Shown here in pieces: positions 14,922 to 23,337 of a stretch of DNA of 37,215 bases (positions are counted from its first letter, which is position 1; every line of letters starts with the position of its first letter). Location: positions 1 through 37,215 of the forward strand of contig JAILLE010000051.1 of NCBI GenBank assembly GCA_024693285.1, read 5' to 3'. The notes beneath the pieces were generated by a model. The model ran no database searches and was not told the origin of the DNA. It saw only the letters and a list, made by a program, of their open reading frames with translations. Position numbers and translations under genes: made by a program. The stretch is from Bacteroidales bacterium (GTDB taxonomy: Bacteria > Bacteroidota > Bacteroidia > Bacteroidales > UBA932).

Positions 14922-16712
14922 ATGGCAAGAGAAATCAAGTTCTCCCTGGTGTACAGGGACATGTGGCAGAGCTCGGGCAAGTACGTCCCCAGGGTTGACC
15001 AGCTTTGCGAGGTAGCCCCGGCTATCGTGGATATGGGCTGCTTCGACAGGGTTGAGACCAACGGAGGCGCTTTTGAGCAGGTCAATCTCCTTTTCGGAGA
15101 GAATCCCAATGTGGCGGTCCGTAAGTGGACGGCGCCTTTCCATAAAGCCGGGATCCAGACCCACATGCTTGAGAGGGGATTGAACGCCCTAAGGATGAAT
15201 CCTGTCCCGAGAGATGTCAGGGACTTGATGTTCAAGGTCAAGAAAAAGCAAGGCACCGACATCGCCCGTTCCTTCTGCGGTCTTAATGACCACCGTAACC
15301 TCCGTGGCTCGGTTGAGGGTGCGAAGAAGGGCGGTATGATTTCCCAGGTGGCTCTCTCGATCACCAATTCCCCTGTACACACCGTGGCATATTACATGGG
15401 TATTGTCGACAAGGTAGTGGAATATGGTTGCGATGAGATATGCCTCAAGGATATGGCCGGAATCGGTCGCCCCACTTTCCTTGGCGAGCTTGTCAGTGAT
15501 ATCAAGAAGAAATATCCCCACATCGTTGTCCAGTACCATGGCCATACCGGTCCCGGTTTCTCTCCCGCGTCTATGCTGGAGGTCGCCCGCGCCGGAGCGG
15601 ACTATCTGGATGTAGCGGTGGAGCCTCTCTCCTGGGGAAAGGTTCATCCGGATGTGATAACTATCCGTGAGATGATGAAGGCTGACGGCTTCCTGGTGAA
15701 GGATCTCAACATGGACGCCTACATGGAGGTCCGCCGCCTGACCCAGAAGTTTATCGATGACTTCCTCGGCTACTGGATCAATCCGACCAACTCCCAGATG
15801 AGCTCGCTTCTCGTGGGATGTGGCCTGCCCGGGGGAATGATGGGCTCCATGATGGCCGACCTCAAGGGCTTCCAGGGCGCGATCAACGCCGCCCAAAGGG
15901 CTCACGGCCGTCCGGAGATGAGCCTTGACACCTTGATGGTCAAGCTCTTCCAGGAGGTTGAATACGTGTGGCCCCGTCTGGGTTACCCGCCACTCGTGAC
16001 TCCGTTCAGCCAGTATGTCAAAAACACCGCATTGATGAACCTCTTCAATATGCTCAACGACAAGCCGCGTTGGACAACTATCGATAAGGACACCTGGGGC
16101 ATGATTCTGGGCAACATGGGTCAGTTACCTGGGCCTCTGGCTCCTGAGATCATCGAGCTGGCAAAGGAGAAAGGGCATGAGTTCTCGACCGGTAACCCGC
16201 AGGACAATTATCCCGATGAGCTTCCTAAGTTCCGCAAGATGATGGATGAGAATGGCTGGGACTATGGCGAGGATGACGAGGAATTGTTCGAGCTGGCCAT
16301 GCATGAGCGCCAGTACCTCGACTACAAGAGCGGAATCGCCAAGGAGCGTTTCAATAAGGAACTTGAGGACTTCAGGGCTAAGGCCGGAGCACCCATCGTC
16401 GTGACCCGTCCCGTGGTTGAGATGCCCAAGTTCGATGTCGAGGAATATACCAGGAAATATCCGAATGCCGTGCCTGTTCAGGCTCCTGTCAAGGGCCAGC
16501 TTCTCTGGCAGGTCGATGTGGATGACGATTCGGCCGCTCCTGTGGTCGGAACCGAGGTGAAGGCTGGAGTCGGAATGGGCTTTGTCCAGACATATTACGG
16601 TATGGAAGAGCTGGTTCCGGCTATCGACGGAAGAGTCGTCGCAGTTCTCGGCAAGCAGGGTGATAAGGTTGTCAAGGGCGAGATTGTCGCGTTTATTGTT
16701 CCTGAGAAGTAG
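14922..16712 (+). CDS. Carboxyltransferase, pyruvate carboxylase subunit B / oxaloacetate decarboxylase alpha type, lacking the biotinyl lysine
   Basis: The 596-residue protein has a DRE-TIM carboxyltransferase domain (about 1-460) with YRDMWQSSGKY (D13), the ERGLNALRMNPVPRDV segment, LKDMAG (K176, the expected carbamylated lysine) and the metal-binding QYHGHTG (H206, H208). Such domains move a carboxyl group between carboxybiotin and pyruvate/oxaloacetate. The C-terminal domain (about 515-596) has the biotinyl/lipoyl fold pattern (PVKGQLLWQV, PAIDGRVVAVLGKQGDKVVK), but where AMKM is expected the sequence reads TYYG, with Tyr559 at the lysine position. Biotin therefore probably resides on another protein or is not used. 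It heads a six-gene operon and ends 3 bases before the next gene. Confidence 0.85.
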   Translation: MAREIKFSLVYRDMWQSSGKYVPRVDQLCEVAPAIVDMGCFDRVETNGGAFEQVNLLFGENPNVAVRKWTAPFHKAGIQTHMLERGLNALRMNPVPRDVRDLMFKVKKKQGTDIARSFCGLNDHRNLRGSVEGAKKGGMISQVALSITNSPVHTVAYYMGIVDKVVEYGCDEICLKDMAGIGRPTFLGELVSDIKKKYPHIVVQYHGHTGPGFSPASMLEVARAGADYLDVAVEPLSWGKVHPDVITIREMMKADGFLVKDLNMDAYMEVRRLTQKFIDDFLGYWINPTNSQMSSLLVGCGLPGGMMGSMMADLKGFQGAINAAQRAHGRPEMSLDTLMVKLFQEVEYVWPRLGYPPLVTPFSQYVKNTALMNLFNMLNDKPRWTTIDKDTWGMILGNMGQLPGPLAPEIIELAKEKGHEFSTGNPQDNYPDELPKFRKMMDENGWDYGEDDEELFELAMHERQYLDYKSGIAKERFNKELEDFRAKAGAPIVVTRPVVEMPKFDVEEYTRKYPNAVPVQAPVKGQLLWQVDVDDDSAAPVVGTEVKAGVGMGFVQTYYGMEELVPAIDGRVVAVLGKQGDKVVKGEIVAFIVPEK

Positions 16713-16715
16713 TTT

Positions 16716-17210
16716 ATGAGAAGAGTGCTCCCGGTTGTTGTCCTCGTGTTGTCTGTGGCTTTGATGGCTACAGGCTGCGATTTCTTCCGTGTTCTGGCCG
16801 GGAGGCCGACTTCAAAGGACATTGAGGCCAAGCGGGAGCAGATCCTTCGCTCCTCAGAACAACCGGTCTCGACTGGGCAGGCCGAGACTAAGCCGGATAC
16901 TGTCGTTGCCGCGCCAATTCGTCCTGCTGGCGACAAGGACCCTTCGACAAGCTCAGGGGCCGGGACGGAGAAGAAGCGTTTCTATGTCATCATGGGGGCG
17001 TTCTCCAGCAGGGAGAATGCGGAGAGATATGCCGATAGGATAAAAGGCTATGGCTACGAGCCGGAGTTTTTTGGCTTCACTGAGGGGCGCACCGCTGTCG
17101 GAATCGGAGGTACTGATGACCAGGAAGAAGCCAAAGCTTTCATGAAAGAATTGAAAGGGCAGGATTTTTGCCCTGAGGGCGTCTGGATTTTAGACAGGAA
17201 AAAGAAATGA
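16716..17210 (+). CDS. SPOR-domain lipoprotein
   Basis: The 164-residue protein has a lipoprotein signal (MRRVLPVVVLVLSVALMATGC, Cys21), the segment FFRVLAGRPTSKDIEAKR, a low-complexity linker (about 41-86) and a SPOR domain (about 88-162: KRFYVIMGAFSSRENAERYA). SPOR domains bind denuded peptidoglycan glycan strands, often at the division site. The linker contains DPSTSSG (75-81), the translation of the repeat word at 16940-16958. The gene starts 3 bases after the carboxyltransferase and its TGA overlaps the ATG of the next gene (ATGA), so both are translationally coupled envelope proteins. A role in cell-wall organisation is inferred from the domain. Confidence 0.87.
   Translation: MRRVLPVVVLVLSVALMATGCDFFRVLAGRPTSKDIEAKREQILRSSEQPVSTGQAETKPDTVVAAPIRPAGDKDPSTSSGAGTEKKRFYVIMGAFSSRENAERYADRIKGYGYEPEFFGFTEGRTAVGIGGTDDQEEAKAFMKELKGQDFCPEGVWILDRKKK
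16940..16958 (+). repeat. Dispersed-repeat word CCCTTCGACAAGCTCAGGG inside the SPOR gene
   Basis: The 19-base word is the well-known short repeat that recurs in many bacterial genomes as CCTTCGACAAGCTCAGG or its complement. Here it is read in frame as DPSTSSG in the linker of the SPOR lipoprotein. I found no second copy in the window, so repeat status in this genome rests on recognition of the word. Confidence 0.55.
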
Positions 17211-18571
17211 TCAGAAAATCAGCGCTCATAACCATTGTCGCGGCCATTTTCGCCTTGTCCGGGCAGGTTCACGCACAGTACATGTCAGGGTATTCAGAGT
17301 TGGGAGACACGGAGACGGTCTCTTCTCTTAAGAAGCATATCACTACCGTTTCCTCCGCTATGATGGAGGGCCGCAAGGCCGGGTCGGAAGGAGAGAAGAT
17401 GACGGCGGAGTATATCACCGAAGTATTGAATGAATACGGGGTAGATGTGCTCTCTGGGGAATCCGGTGATCCTTTCGGAATTCGTCAGGAGAATGGGGAC
17501 ACTCTTGTGTCAAGGAATGTGTGCGGTTTTATACAAGGTTGGGATAAGTCGTTGAGGGACAGGTATATTGTCATAGGCGCCAGGATGGACAACCTTGGCA
17601 CCGGCTCAATGACTGTTGACGGAAACAAGGTCGAGAAGATTTATTACGGGGCCAACGGCAATGCCTCCGGAGTGGCTATGATGCTGGAACTAGCGAGGAT
17701 GCTCAAGACCAACAATGCTTTGCTTCGCCGCTCTGTTCTTCTTTTGGCTTTCGGGGCTTCGAAAGAGTCTTTCGCCGGGTCGTGGTATTTCTTAAACCGC
17801 TCTTTCTCAGATGTTTCCAACATCGACGCCATGATCAATCTGGATATGCTCGGGACGGGTGCTGACGGCTTCTATGCTTTCACGGCCTCCAATGCCGACA
17901 TGAACGCGATGGTTGAGTCCCTTTCAAGCGAGCTTCAGCCAATCAGGCCGGTCATCACCACGCAGGAGCCATACCCTTCCGACAATATCGCTTTTTACGA
18001 CAAGGGTATTCCCTCGATCTTTTTCACTACCGGACGTTATCCTGCCCATGACACCGAGAGGGACACCCAGTCGATTATTGATTATGACAATATGGAGAAG
18101 GAACTGGAATATATCTACAACTATTCCGTTTCTCTCGCCAATGGACCCAAACCTATATTCAACCCGACGGAAGTGGTAAAACTCACCGGTGGAGTCTCTG
18201 GTGTGGTCCCTTATTACGACTGTGATGTCAAGCCGTCATTCCTGGGCAGCACCGATCCTACGGTTTTTCTTCAGAAGTGGGTATATTCCTACATGAGGTA
18301 TCCTGAAGAGGCCATTAAGCAAGGCATCCAGGGAAGGGTTCTCGTTGATTTCGTCATTGGGGAAGATGGTAAGATCCGGGATGTGAAGGTTCTCAAAGGT
18401 GCGGATCCTCTCCTTGATGACGAGGCTGTCAGGATCATCAGCGGATCACCGGCTTGGAAGCCGGGCAAAGTCCGCGGCAAGAAAGTCAGCTCCGAGATGT
18501 CTTTGTACGTCGAGTTCCGTCTGGAAAAGAAAGGGACCAGGAGTTTTGGATTTAAGAAGCATAATACTTAG
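17207..18571 (+). CDS. Degenerate M28-type peptidase domain fused to a TonB C-terminal domain
   Basis: The 454-residue protein has a signal peptide (about 1-23, ending VHAQ). An M28-like aminopeptidase domain spans about 30-315 (IVIGARMDNLGTG, YYGANGNASGVAMMLELARM, INLDMLG, PSDNIAFYDKGIPSIFFTTG). A TonB C-terminal domain covers about 345-440 (RYPEEAIKQGIQGRVLVDFV, then DPLLDDEAVRI). Expected zinc and catalytic residues are mostly replaced: the H of GAHxD is R126, the D of G(A/N)DNASG is G151, and the EE pair is S185-K186. Only D213 and H281 remain. It is therefore probably a non-catalytic periplasmic protein that uses the old peptidase fold for binding. It is coupled to the SPOR lipoprotein, suggesting a joint envelope function. 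Confidence 0.85.
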   Translation: MIRKSALITIVAAIFALSGQVHAQYMSGYSELGDTETVSSLKKHITTVSSAMMEGRKAGSEGEKMTAEYITEVLNEYGVDVLSGESGDPFGIRQENGDTLVSRNVCGFIQGWDKSLRDRYIVIGARMDNLGTGSMTVDGNKVEKIYYGANGNASGVAMMLELARMLKTNNALLRRSVLLLAFGASKESFAGSWYFLNRSFSDVSNIDAMINLDMLGTGADGFYAFTASNADMNAMVESLSSELQPIRPVITTQEPYPSDNIAFYDKGIPSIFFTTGRYPAHDTERDTQSIIDYDNMEKELEYIYNYSVSLANGPKPIFNPTEVVKLTGGVSGVVPYYDCDVKPSFLGSTDPTVFLQKWVYSYMRYPEEAIKQGIQGRVLVDFVIGEDGKIRDVKVLKGADPLLDDEAVRIISGSPAWKPGKVRGKKVSSEMSLYVEFRLEKKGTRSFGFKKHNT

Positions 18572-18587
18572 AAATAACTTATAAACA

Positions 18588-21353
18588 ATGGATTACGATT
18601 TCAGGCAAATTGAGAGGAAATGGCAGGCCTACTGGGCTGAGAAAGGAACTTTCAGGACGGGTACCGATCCGTCCAAACCTAAGTTCTATGTCCTTGACAT
18701 GTTCCCTTACCCTTCCGGAGCGGGACTTCATGTGGGCCATCCGCTGGGATACATAGCGAGTGACATATTCTCCCGTTACAAGAGGTTGAAGGGATTTAAT
18801 GTGCTCCATCCGATGGGTTACGACGCTTTCGGCTTGCCTGCCGAGCAGTACGCCATCCAGACTGGCCAGCATCCTGAAGTCACGACCGTCAATAACATCA
18901 ACCGTTACCGCCAGCAAATGGACAGGATCGGTTTCTCCTATGACTGGAACCGTGAGGTGAGGACATGTGATCCGGCTTACTACAAGTGGACACAATGGGC
19001 TTTCTTGAAGATGTTCGGCTGCTGGTACGACGCCGATATGGACAAGGCCCGCCCGATCGAGGATCTTGTCGCGGCCTTCGAGAAGGGCGGCAGCGAAGCC
19101 GTAAACGCCTCATGTTCAGAGCATAACCCGTTCACGGCCGAGCAGTGGAAGGCGTTCTCTGAGAAGGAGAAGTCCGACATGCTCATGAACTACAGGATCG
19201 CTTATCAGGGAGAGACTTCTGTCAACTGGTGCGCTGGTTTGGGAACTGTGTTGGCCAACGATGAGGTCAAGGATGGATTCTCCGTCAGAGGTGGCTTCCC
19301 TGTGGAGCAGAAGAAGATGATGCAGTGGCAGTTGAGGGTGTCCGCCTATGCCGGGAGGCTTCTTGATGGCCTTGACAAGATTGACTGGACAGATTCCCTT
19401 AAGGAGATGCAGCGCAACTGGATCGGCAAGTCCAATGGGTGCGAGGTCGTGTTCAAATGCTATAATGGTGATGAGGAACATGATGTGACGATATTCACCA
19501 CCAGGGTGGACACTATCTTCGGTGTGACCTTCATGGTTCTCGCGCCTGAGAGCGAGCTTACCCCGATCCTCACCACCGAGGCCCAAAAGGCTGAGGTTGA
19601 GGAATATCTCGCCTATGTCAAGAAGAAGACGGAGAGGGAGAGAATCGCCGAGACCAAGACCGTCACCGGTGTTTTCTCCGGATCTTATGGTGTCAATCCG
19701 CTTACAGGTGAGAGGGTTCCGATCTGGATCTCTGAATATGTGCTCGCCGGATATGGTACGGGTGCGATTATGGCTGTCCCGGCCCATGACAGCAGGGATT
19801 ATGTGTTCGCCAAGAAGTTCAACCTCCCGATCGTTCCGATCATCGAAGGCTGCGATGTCAGTGAGGAGAGTTTCGACGCCAAAGAAGGCAAGATGGTCAA
19901 TTCGGGCTTCCTGGACGGGATGGAGGTCAAGGATGCTATTCCGGCCGCTATCAAGTATGTCGAGGAGAAAGGGTTGGGCCACAGCAAGGTCAATTACAGG
20001 CTCCGTGACGCCATATTCAGCCGCCAGAGATACTGGGGGGAGCCATTCCCTATCTACTACAAAGATGGGATTCCTACTCCCGTGCCGTTTGAGGATCTGC
20101 CTCTGACTCTTCCTGAGATCAGCGAGTTCAAGCCTACCGAGAAGGGAGAACCGCCGCTCGCCAGGGCGAAAGATTGGACCTATAAGGGCTATCCTCTGGA
20201 GACCAGTACGATGCCTGGATTCGCCGGATCGAGCGCCTATTATCTCCGCTACATGGATCCCCACAATGATAACGCCTTGGTTGACAAGGATGTGGACGCA
20301 TACTGGAGGGATGTTGATCTCTACATTGGCGGCACCGAGCACGCCACCGGCCACCTCATTTATTCCCGTTTCTGGAACAAGTTCCTGTTCGATTTGGGAT
20401 ATGTTTGTGAGGATGAGCCTTTCCGCAAGCTGATCAACCAGGGTATGATCCAAGGCCGATCCAACTTTGTGTACCGTATTGTCGGGACCAACAAGTTTGT
20501 ATCCCTCGGTCTCAAGGACCAGTACCAGACCACTGAGATCCATGTCGATATCAGCCTGGTGCGCAACGACAGGCTTGACCTTGAGGCGTTCAAGGCTTGG
20601 AGGCCGGAATTCGCTGATGCTGAGTTCGTTCTGGAGAACGGAGAGTATATTTGCGGATGGGCTGTCGAGAAGATGAGCAAATCTATGTTCAATGTGGTCA
20701 ACCCTGACAATATTTGCGATGATTACGGTGCAGACACGCTTCGCCTTTACGAGATGTTTCTTGGCCCGCTCGAGCAGAGCAAGCCTTGGGACACCAAGGG
20801 AATCGACGGTGTCAACCGTTTCCTGAAGAAGTTCTGGAGGATGTTCTTTGACGGGGAAGACCTGGCTGTCTCTGATGAGGAGCCTACAGCGGAGGAGTTG
20901 AAGGTCCTGCACAAGTTGATCGGGAAAGAGGAGTCTGACATCGAGCACTTCTCATTCAATACCACTGTCAGTGCCTTTATGATAGCGCTTAATGACCTCG
21001 GCGCGTTGAAATGCCACAAGAGGGCTATCCTGGAGCCTATGGTTATCCTTCTCTCACCTTTTGCCCCTCATATCGCTGAGGAACTCTGGTCGCTGCTCGG
21101 CCATGAGGAGAGTGTCACATTCGCATCCTTCCCGGTCTTTAATCCGGCCTTGGCCGCGGAAGACAGTATCAAGTATCCGGTTTCTTTCAACGGGAAGATG
21201 AGGTTCACCGTGGATCTTCCCAAGTCCATGGCTCCCGCTGATGTCGAGGCTACGGTCAGAGGAATGGAACAGACTATTAAGTGGGTAGGAGACAAGTCGA
21301 TAGCCAAGGTTATCGTGGTCCCCGGCAGGATTGTCAACATAGTTATCAAGTAG
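18588..21353 (+). CDS. leuS: Leucyl-tRNA synthetase
   Basis: LeuS charges tRNA-Leu with leucine. The 921-residue protein is full length and of Bacteroidota type. It shows the HIGH-class motif HVGH (48-51) within [19 protein letters not shown], the CP1 editing domain (about 220-410, including [32 protein letters not shown] and [17 protein letters not shown]), the ATP-binding loop KMSKS (695-699), and the anticodon-binding helical C-terminal region. The insertion [20 protein letters not shown] before KMSKS is usual in this phylum. It starts 16 bases after the M28/TonB gene and is followed 5 bases later by yitT, so it is transcribed inside an envelope and metabolic operon rather than alone. Confidence 0.98.
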   Translation: MDYDFRQIERKWQAYWAEKGTFRTGTDPSKPKFYVLDMFPYPSGAGLHVGHPLGYIASDIFSRYKRLKGFNVLHPMGYDAFGLPAEQYAIQTGQHPEVTTVNNINRYRQQMDRIGFSYDWNREVRTCDPAYYKWTQWAFLKMFGCWYDADMDKARPIEDLVAAFEKGGSEAVNASCSEHNPFTAEQWKAFSEKEKSDMLMNYRIAYQGETSVNWCAGLGTVLANDEVKDGFSVRGGFPVEQKKMMQWQLRVSAYAGRLLDGLDKIDWTDSLKEMQRNWIGKSNGCEVVFKCYNGDEEHDVTIFTTRVDTIFGVTFMVLAPESELTPILTTEAQKAEVEEYLAYVKKKTERERIAETKTVTGVFSGSYGVNPLTGERVPIWISEYVLAGYGTGAIMAVPAHDSRDYVFAKKFNLPIVPIIEGCDVSEESFDAKEGKMVNSGFLDGMEVKDAIPAAIKYVEEKGLGHSKVNYRLRDAIFSRQRYWGEPFPIYYKDGIPTPVPFEDLPLTLPEISEFKPTEKGEPPLARAKDWTYKGYPLETSTMPGFAGSSAYYLRYMDPHNDNALVDKDVDAYWRDVDLYIGGTEHATGHLIYSRFWNKFLFDLGYVCEDEPFRKLINQGMIQGRSNFVYRIVGTNKFVSLGLKDQYQTTEIHVDISLVRNDRLDLEAFKAWRPEFADAEFVLENGEYICGWAVEKMSKSMFNVVNPDNICDDYGADTLRLYEMFLGPLEQSKPWDTKGIDGVNRFLKKFWRMFFDGEDLAVSDEEPTAEELKVLHKLIGKEESDIEHFSFNTTVSAFMIALNDLGALKCHKRAILEPMVILLSPFAPHIAEELWSLLGHEESVTFASFPVFNPALAAEDSIKYPVSFNGKMRFTVDLPKSMAPADVEATVRGMEQTIKWVGDKSIAKVIVVPGRIVNIVIK

Positions 21354-21358
21354 CGGAA

Positions 21359-22312
21359 ATGGTTCAAACAGCGAAAAAGAAGAAAAGCGCTTTCTTGAAT
21401 ACCCTTGATGACTATGTCGTCATAACCATCGGTGTGTTGTTCTACACCTTTGCTTGGGCAGACATGCTGATTCCGAATGGAATCGCCAGTGGTGGTCTGA
21501 CTGGTGCGTGTACAATCATCAATTTCGCCACCGGCATTCCGGTTTATCTTTCTTATATTGTTGTAAATGGCTTGCTGATAATAGCCGGAAGCATCATTCT
21601 TGGGAAGGGGTTCGGATTCAAGACTCTTTACGCCATCGGTCTTTCCACTTTGGGCCTGGATTTCTTGGCCGGGATGGAGTTCCTCCATGTGTTCTTTGAC
21701 AACAAGCTTCTTCTTGTAGTCGTGGCGGCCATCATCGAGTCCATCGGCATCACATGTATCTTGGCGAGAGGGGGAAGTACCGGAGGAACCGATATTGTCG
21801 CATTGATAGTCAATAAGTTCTGGCCAGTCTCATTAGGGAAGGTCTTCTTAGCTGTGGATATGTTTATCATAGCGTCGGTACTCCTGGTTCCCGGAAAGAC
21901 CATTGAGGATATGGTATATGGTTATGTGGCCATGGTCATCTTCTCGGTTTTTGTGGACTGGGTCCTTCTGGGACGCAATTCCACATGGCAGATAATGGTG
22001 TTTTCCGAGAAGTATAAGGAAATCGCGGACACAGTCATTAATGATCTTGAGCGCGGAGTCACTGCCCTTGAAGCCCAGGGTTGGTACTCAGGTCAGAGCA
22101 AGAAGGTTCTTCTTATACTGGTGCGCAAACCGGAACTCCATACCATCACCAAATTGGTCAAGGAAATAGATCCCAGGGCATTCGTCACGGTGTCCTCAGC
22201 CAGCACAGTCTACGGCGAAGGCTTCGATGAGATGAAGACAGGAATTAAACTGAAGTTGAAAAAGAACAATAATAATGGCAATACAAGAGAAAAACCTGAT
22301 GCGCGCGGTTAA
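21359..22312 (+). CDS. YitT family membrane protein (first of tandem pair)
   Basis: The 317-residue protein has an N-terminal membrane domain with five to six helices (about 16-210). It carries the family signature TFAWADMLIPNGIASGGLTG, the GGSTGGTDIVALIVNKF segment and a C-terminal cytoplasmic DUF2179 domain (about 225-310, ERGVTALEAQGWYSGQSKKV). The start is the ATG at 21359, 5 bases after leuS; the longer open frame overlaps leuS and is not needed. The transported substrate of YitT proteins is not established. The product aligns well with the next gene, indicating tandem duplication. Confidence 0.9.
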   Translation: MVQTAKKKKSAFLNTLDDYVVITIGVLFYTFAWADMLIPNGIASGGLTGACTIINFATGIPVYLSYIVVNGLLIIAGSIILGKGFGFKTLYAIGLSTLGLDFLAGMEFLHVFFDNKLLLVVVAAIIESIGITCILARGGSTGGTDIVALIVNKFWPVSLGKVFLAVDMFIIASVLLVPGKTIEDMVYGYVAMVIFSVFVDWVLLGRNSTWQIMVFSEKYKEIADTVINDLERGVTALEAQGWYSGQSKKVLLILVRKPELHTITKLVKEIDPRAFVTVSSASTVYGEGFDEMKTGIKLKLKKNNNNGNTREKPDARG

Positions 22313-23204
22313 GGAATATTTCCTTATCACGCTCGGAATATTGATTTACACGTCCGGTTGGACAATTTTCCTGACTCCAAACAACATGTTCGGTGGCGGA
22401 GTGTCCGGTATAAGTGCCATCATCCAGTTCGCCACGGGGATCAAGATGGGTTACACCTATTTTGTGATCAATGCCTTACTGCTGCTTATATCCTTGTTCA
22501 TTATCGGCCCTTCCTTCGGTGTAAAGACCGTTTACGCGATCTTTCTGGCGTCATTCTGCTTGAATATCGAGCAGACTTTGATTCCGACTCAGTTTATCCA
22601 GGATATCGCCCTGTCCAATGGGAAGCTACTCTGCTCTATCATAGGTGGTTCCATGGCTGGATTCGGAATCGGTATGTCGATTTCACAAGGAGGAAGTACC
22701 GGAGGAACGGACATTATAGCTTTGATTATCACAAAGTATAGAAACGTCTCTCCGGGCAAGGTGATCTTGCTGATGGATGTGTTCATCATCGCTTTTTCCT
22801 TGCTTGTACCTTCTTACGATTCTAATGGTCAGGCGCTTCCTTTCGTTGATAAGTTCATCACGGCTGTCTATGGTATGATCACTGTCACGGTTTGCGGCAA
22901 TGTCGCCGACCTTTATCTTTCAGGTTCCAGACGAAGTGTACAGCTTTTCATCCTCTCCCACGAGCATGTGGCTATCGCTGACATGATCACCACGGAATTC
23001 CATAGGGGAGTGACTGTCCTTGATGGACAGGGATGGTATACCAAGCAACAGGCCTCTGTCTTGATGGTCATCACAAGGAAGACGGATGTGAATATCCTTC
23101 TCAGGGCGATCAAGAGGATTGATCCGGATGCGTTCTTGTCGATTTCCTCAGTTGCTGGTGTCTACGGAAAGGGATTTGACTCGATAAAGGAAAACAAATC
23201 GTAA
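22275..23204 (+). CDS. YitT family membrane protein (second of tandem pair)
   Basis: The 309-residue paralogue of the preceding product has the same plan: membrane domain about 12-205 (TSGWTIFLTPNNMFGGGVSG, QGGSTGGTDIIALIITKY) and DUF2179 domain about 220-300 (HRGVTVLDGQGWYTKQQASV). Its start overlaps the upstream gene by 38 bases; an in-frame ATG at 22299 (MRAVKEYF) would reduce the overlap to 14 bases and is also plausible. Coupled expression of two homologues suggests that they may form a heteromeric membrane complex. It is the last gene before the terminator at 23238. Confidence 0.9.
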   Translation: MAIQEKNLMRAVKEYFLITLGILIYTSGWTIFLTPNNMFGGGVSGISAIIQFATGIKMGYTYFVINALLLLISLFIIGPSFGVKTVYAIFLASFCLNIEQTLIPTQFIQDIALSNGKLLCSIIGGSMAGFGIGMSISQGGSTGGTDIIALIITKYRNVSPGKVILLMDVFIIAFSLLVPSYDSNGQALPFVDKFITAVYGMITVTVCGNVADLYLSGSRRSVQLFILSHEHVAIADMITTEFHRGVTVLDGQGWYTKQQASVLMVITRKTDVNILLRAIKRIDPDAFLSISSVAGVYGKGFDSIKENKS

Positions 23205-23237
23205 TTTCTCTTTTTAACACCTTTTTTTTGAAAGAAA

Positions 23238-23269
23238 CCCCCGGCGTACCTATCCGCTGGGGGCTTTTG
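23238..23269 (+). terminator. Rho-independent terminator of the carboxyltransferase-leuS-yitT operon
   Basis: CCCCCGGCG (23238-23246) pairs with CGCTGGGGG (23255-23263), with one G-T wobble and an 8-base loop. CTTTTG follows. It lies 34 bases after the second yitT stop and before the promoter of the AraC gene. Confidence 0.82.
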
Positions 23270-23284
23270 TATAGTTTTCATGGC

Positions 23285-23292
23285 TATATTCG
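23285..23292 (+). promoter_or_regulatory. -7-like element TATATTCG for the AraC regulator
   Basis: TATATTCG differs at one position from TAnnTTTG and lies 45 bases before the ATG at 23338. TTTG at 23266-23269 is 15 bases upstream, shorter than the usual -33 spacing. Tandem AAAACT words (23305-23310, 23313-23318) occur in the leader. Confidence 0.45.
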
Positions 23293-23337
23293 ACCCTGAT
23301 AAGAAAAACTCGAAAACTAAAACCATTCTTGAACAGT

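Noticed and set aside
15189..15905. Open frame antisense to the carboxyltransferase
   Set aside because: It is a histidine-rich shadow of a conserved enzyme gene with no domain of its own.
19116..20948. A 610-codon open frame antisense to leuS
   Set aside because: It lies wholly inside the undoubted leuS gene, has no recognisable domain, and follows from the codon bias of the sense strand.
21281..21358. Upstream in-frame start for the first YitT protein
   Set aside because: It would overlap the end of leuS by 73 bases and adds a non-conserved basic segment; the ATG at 21359 fits the operon spacing.
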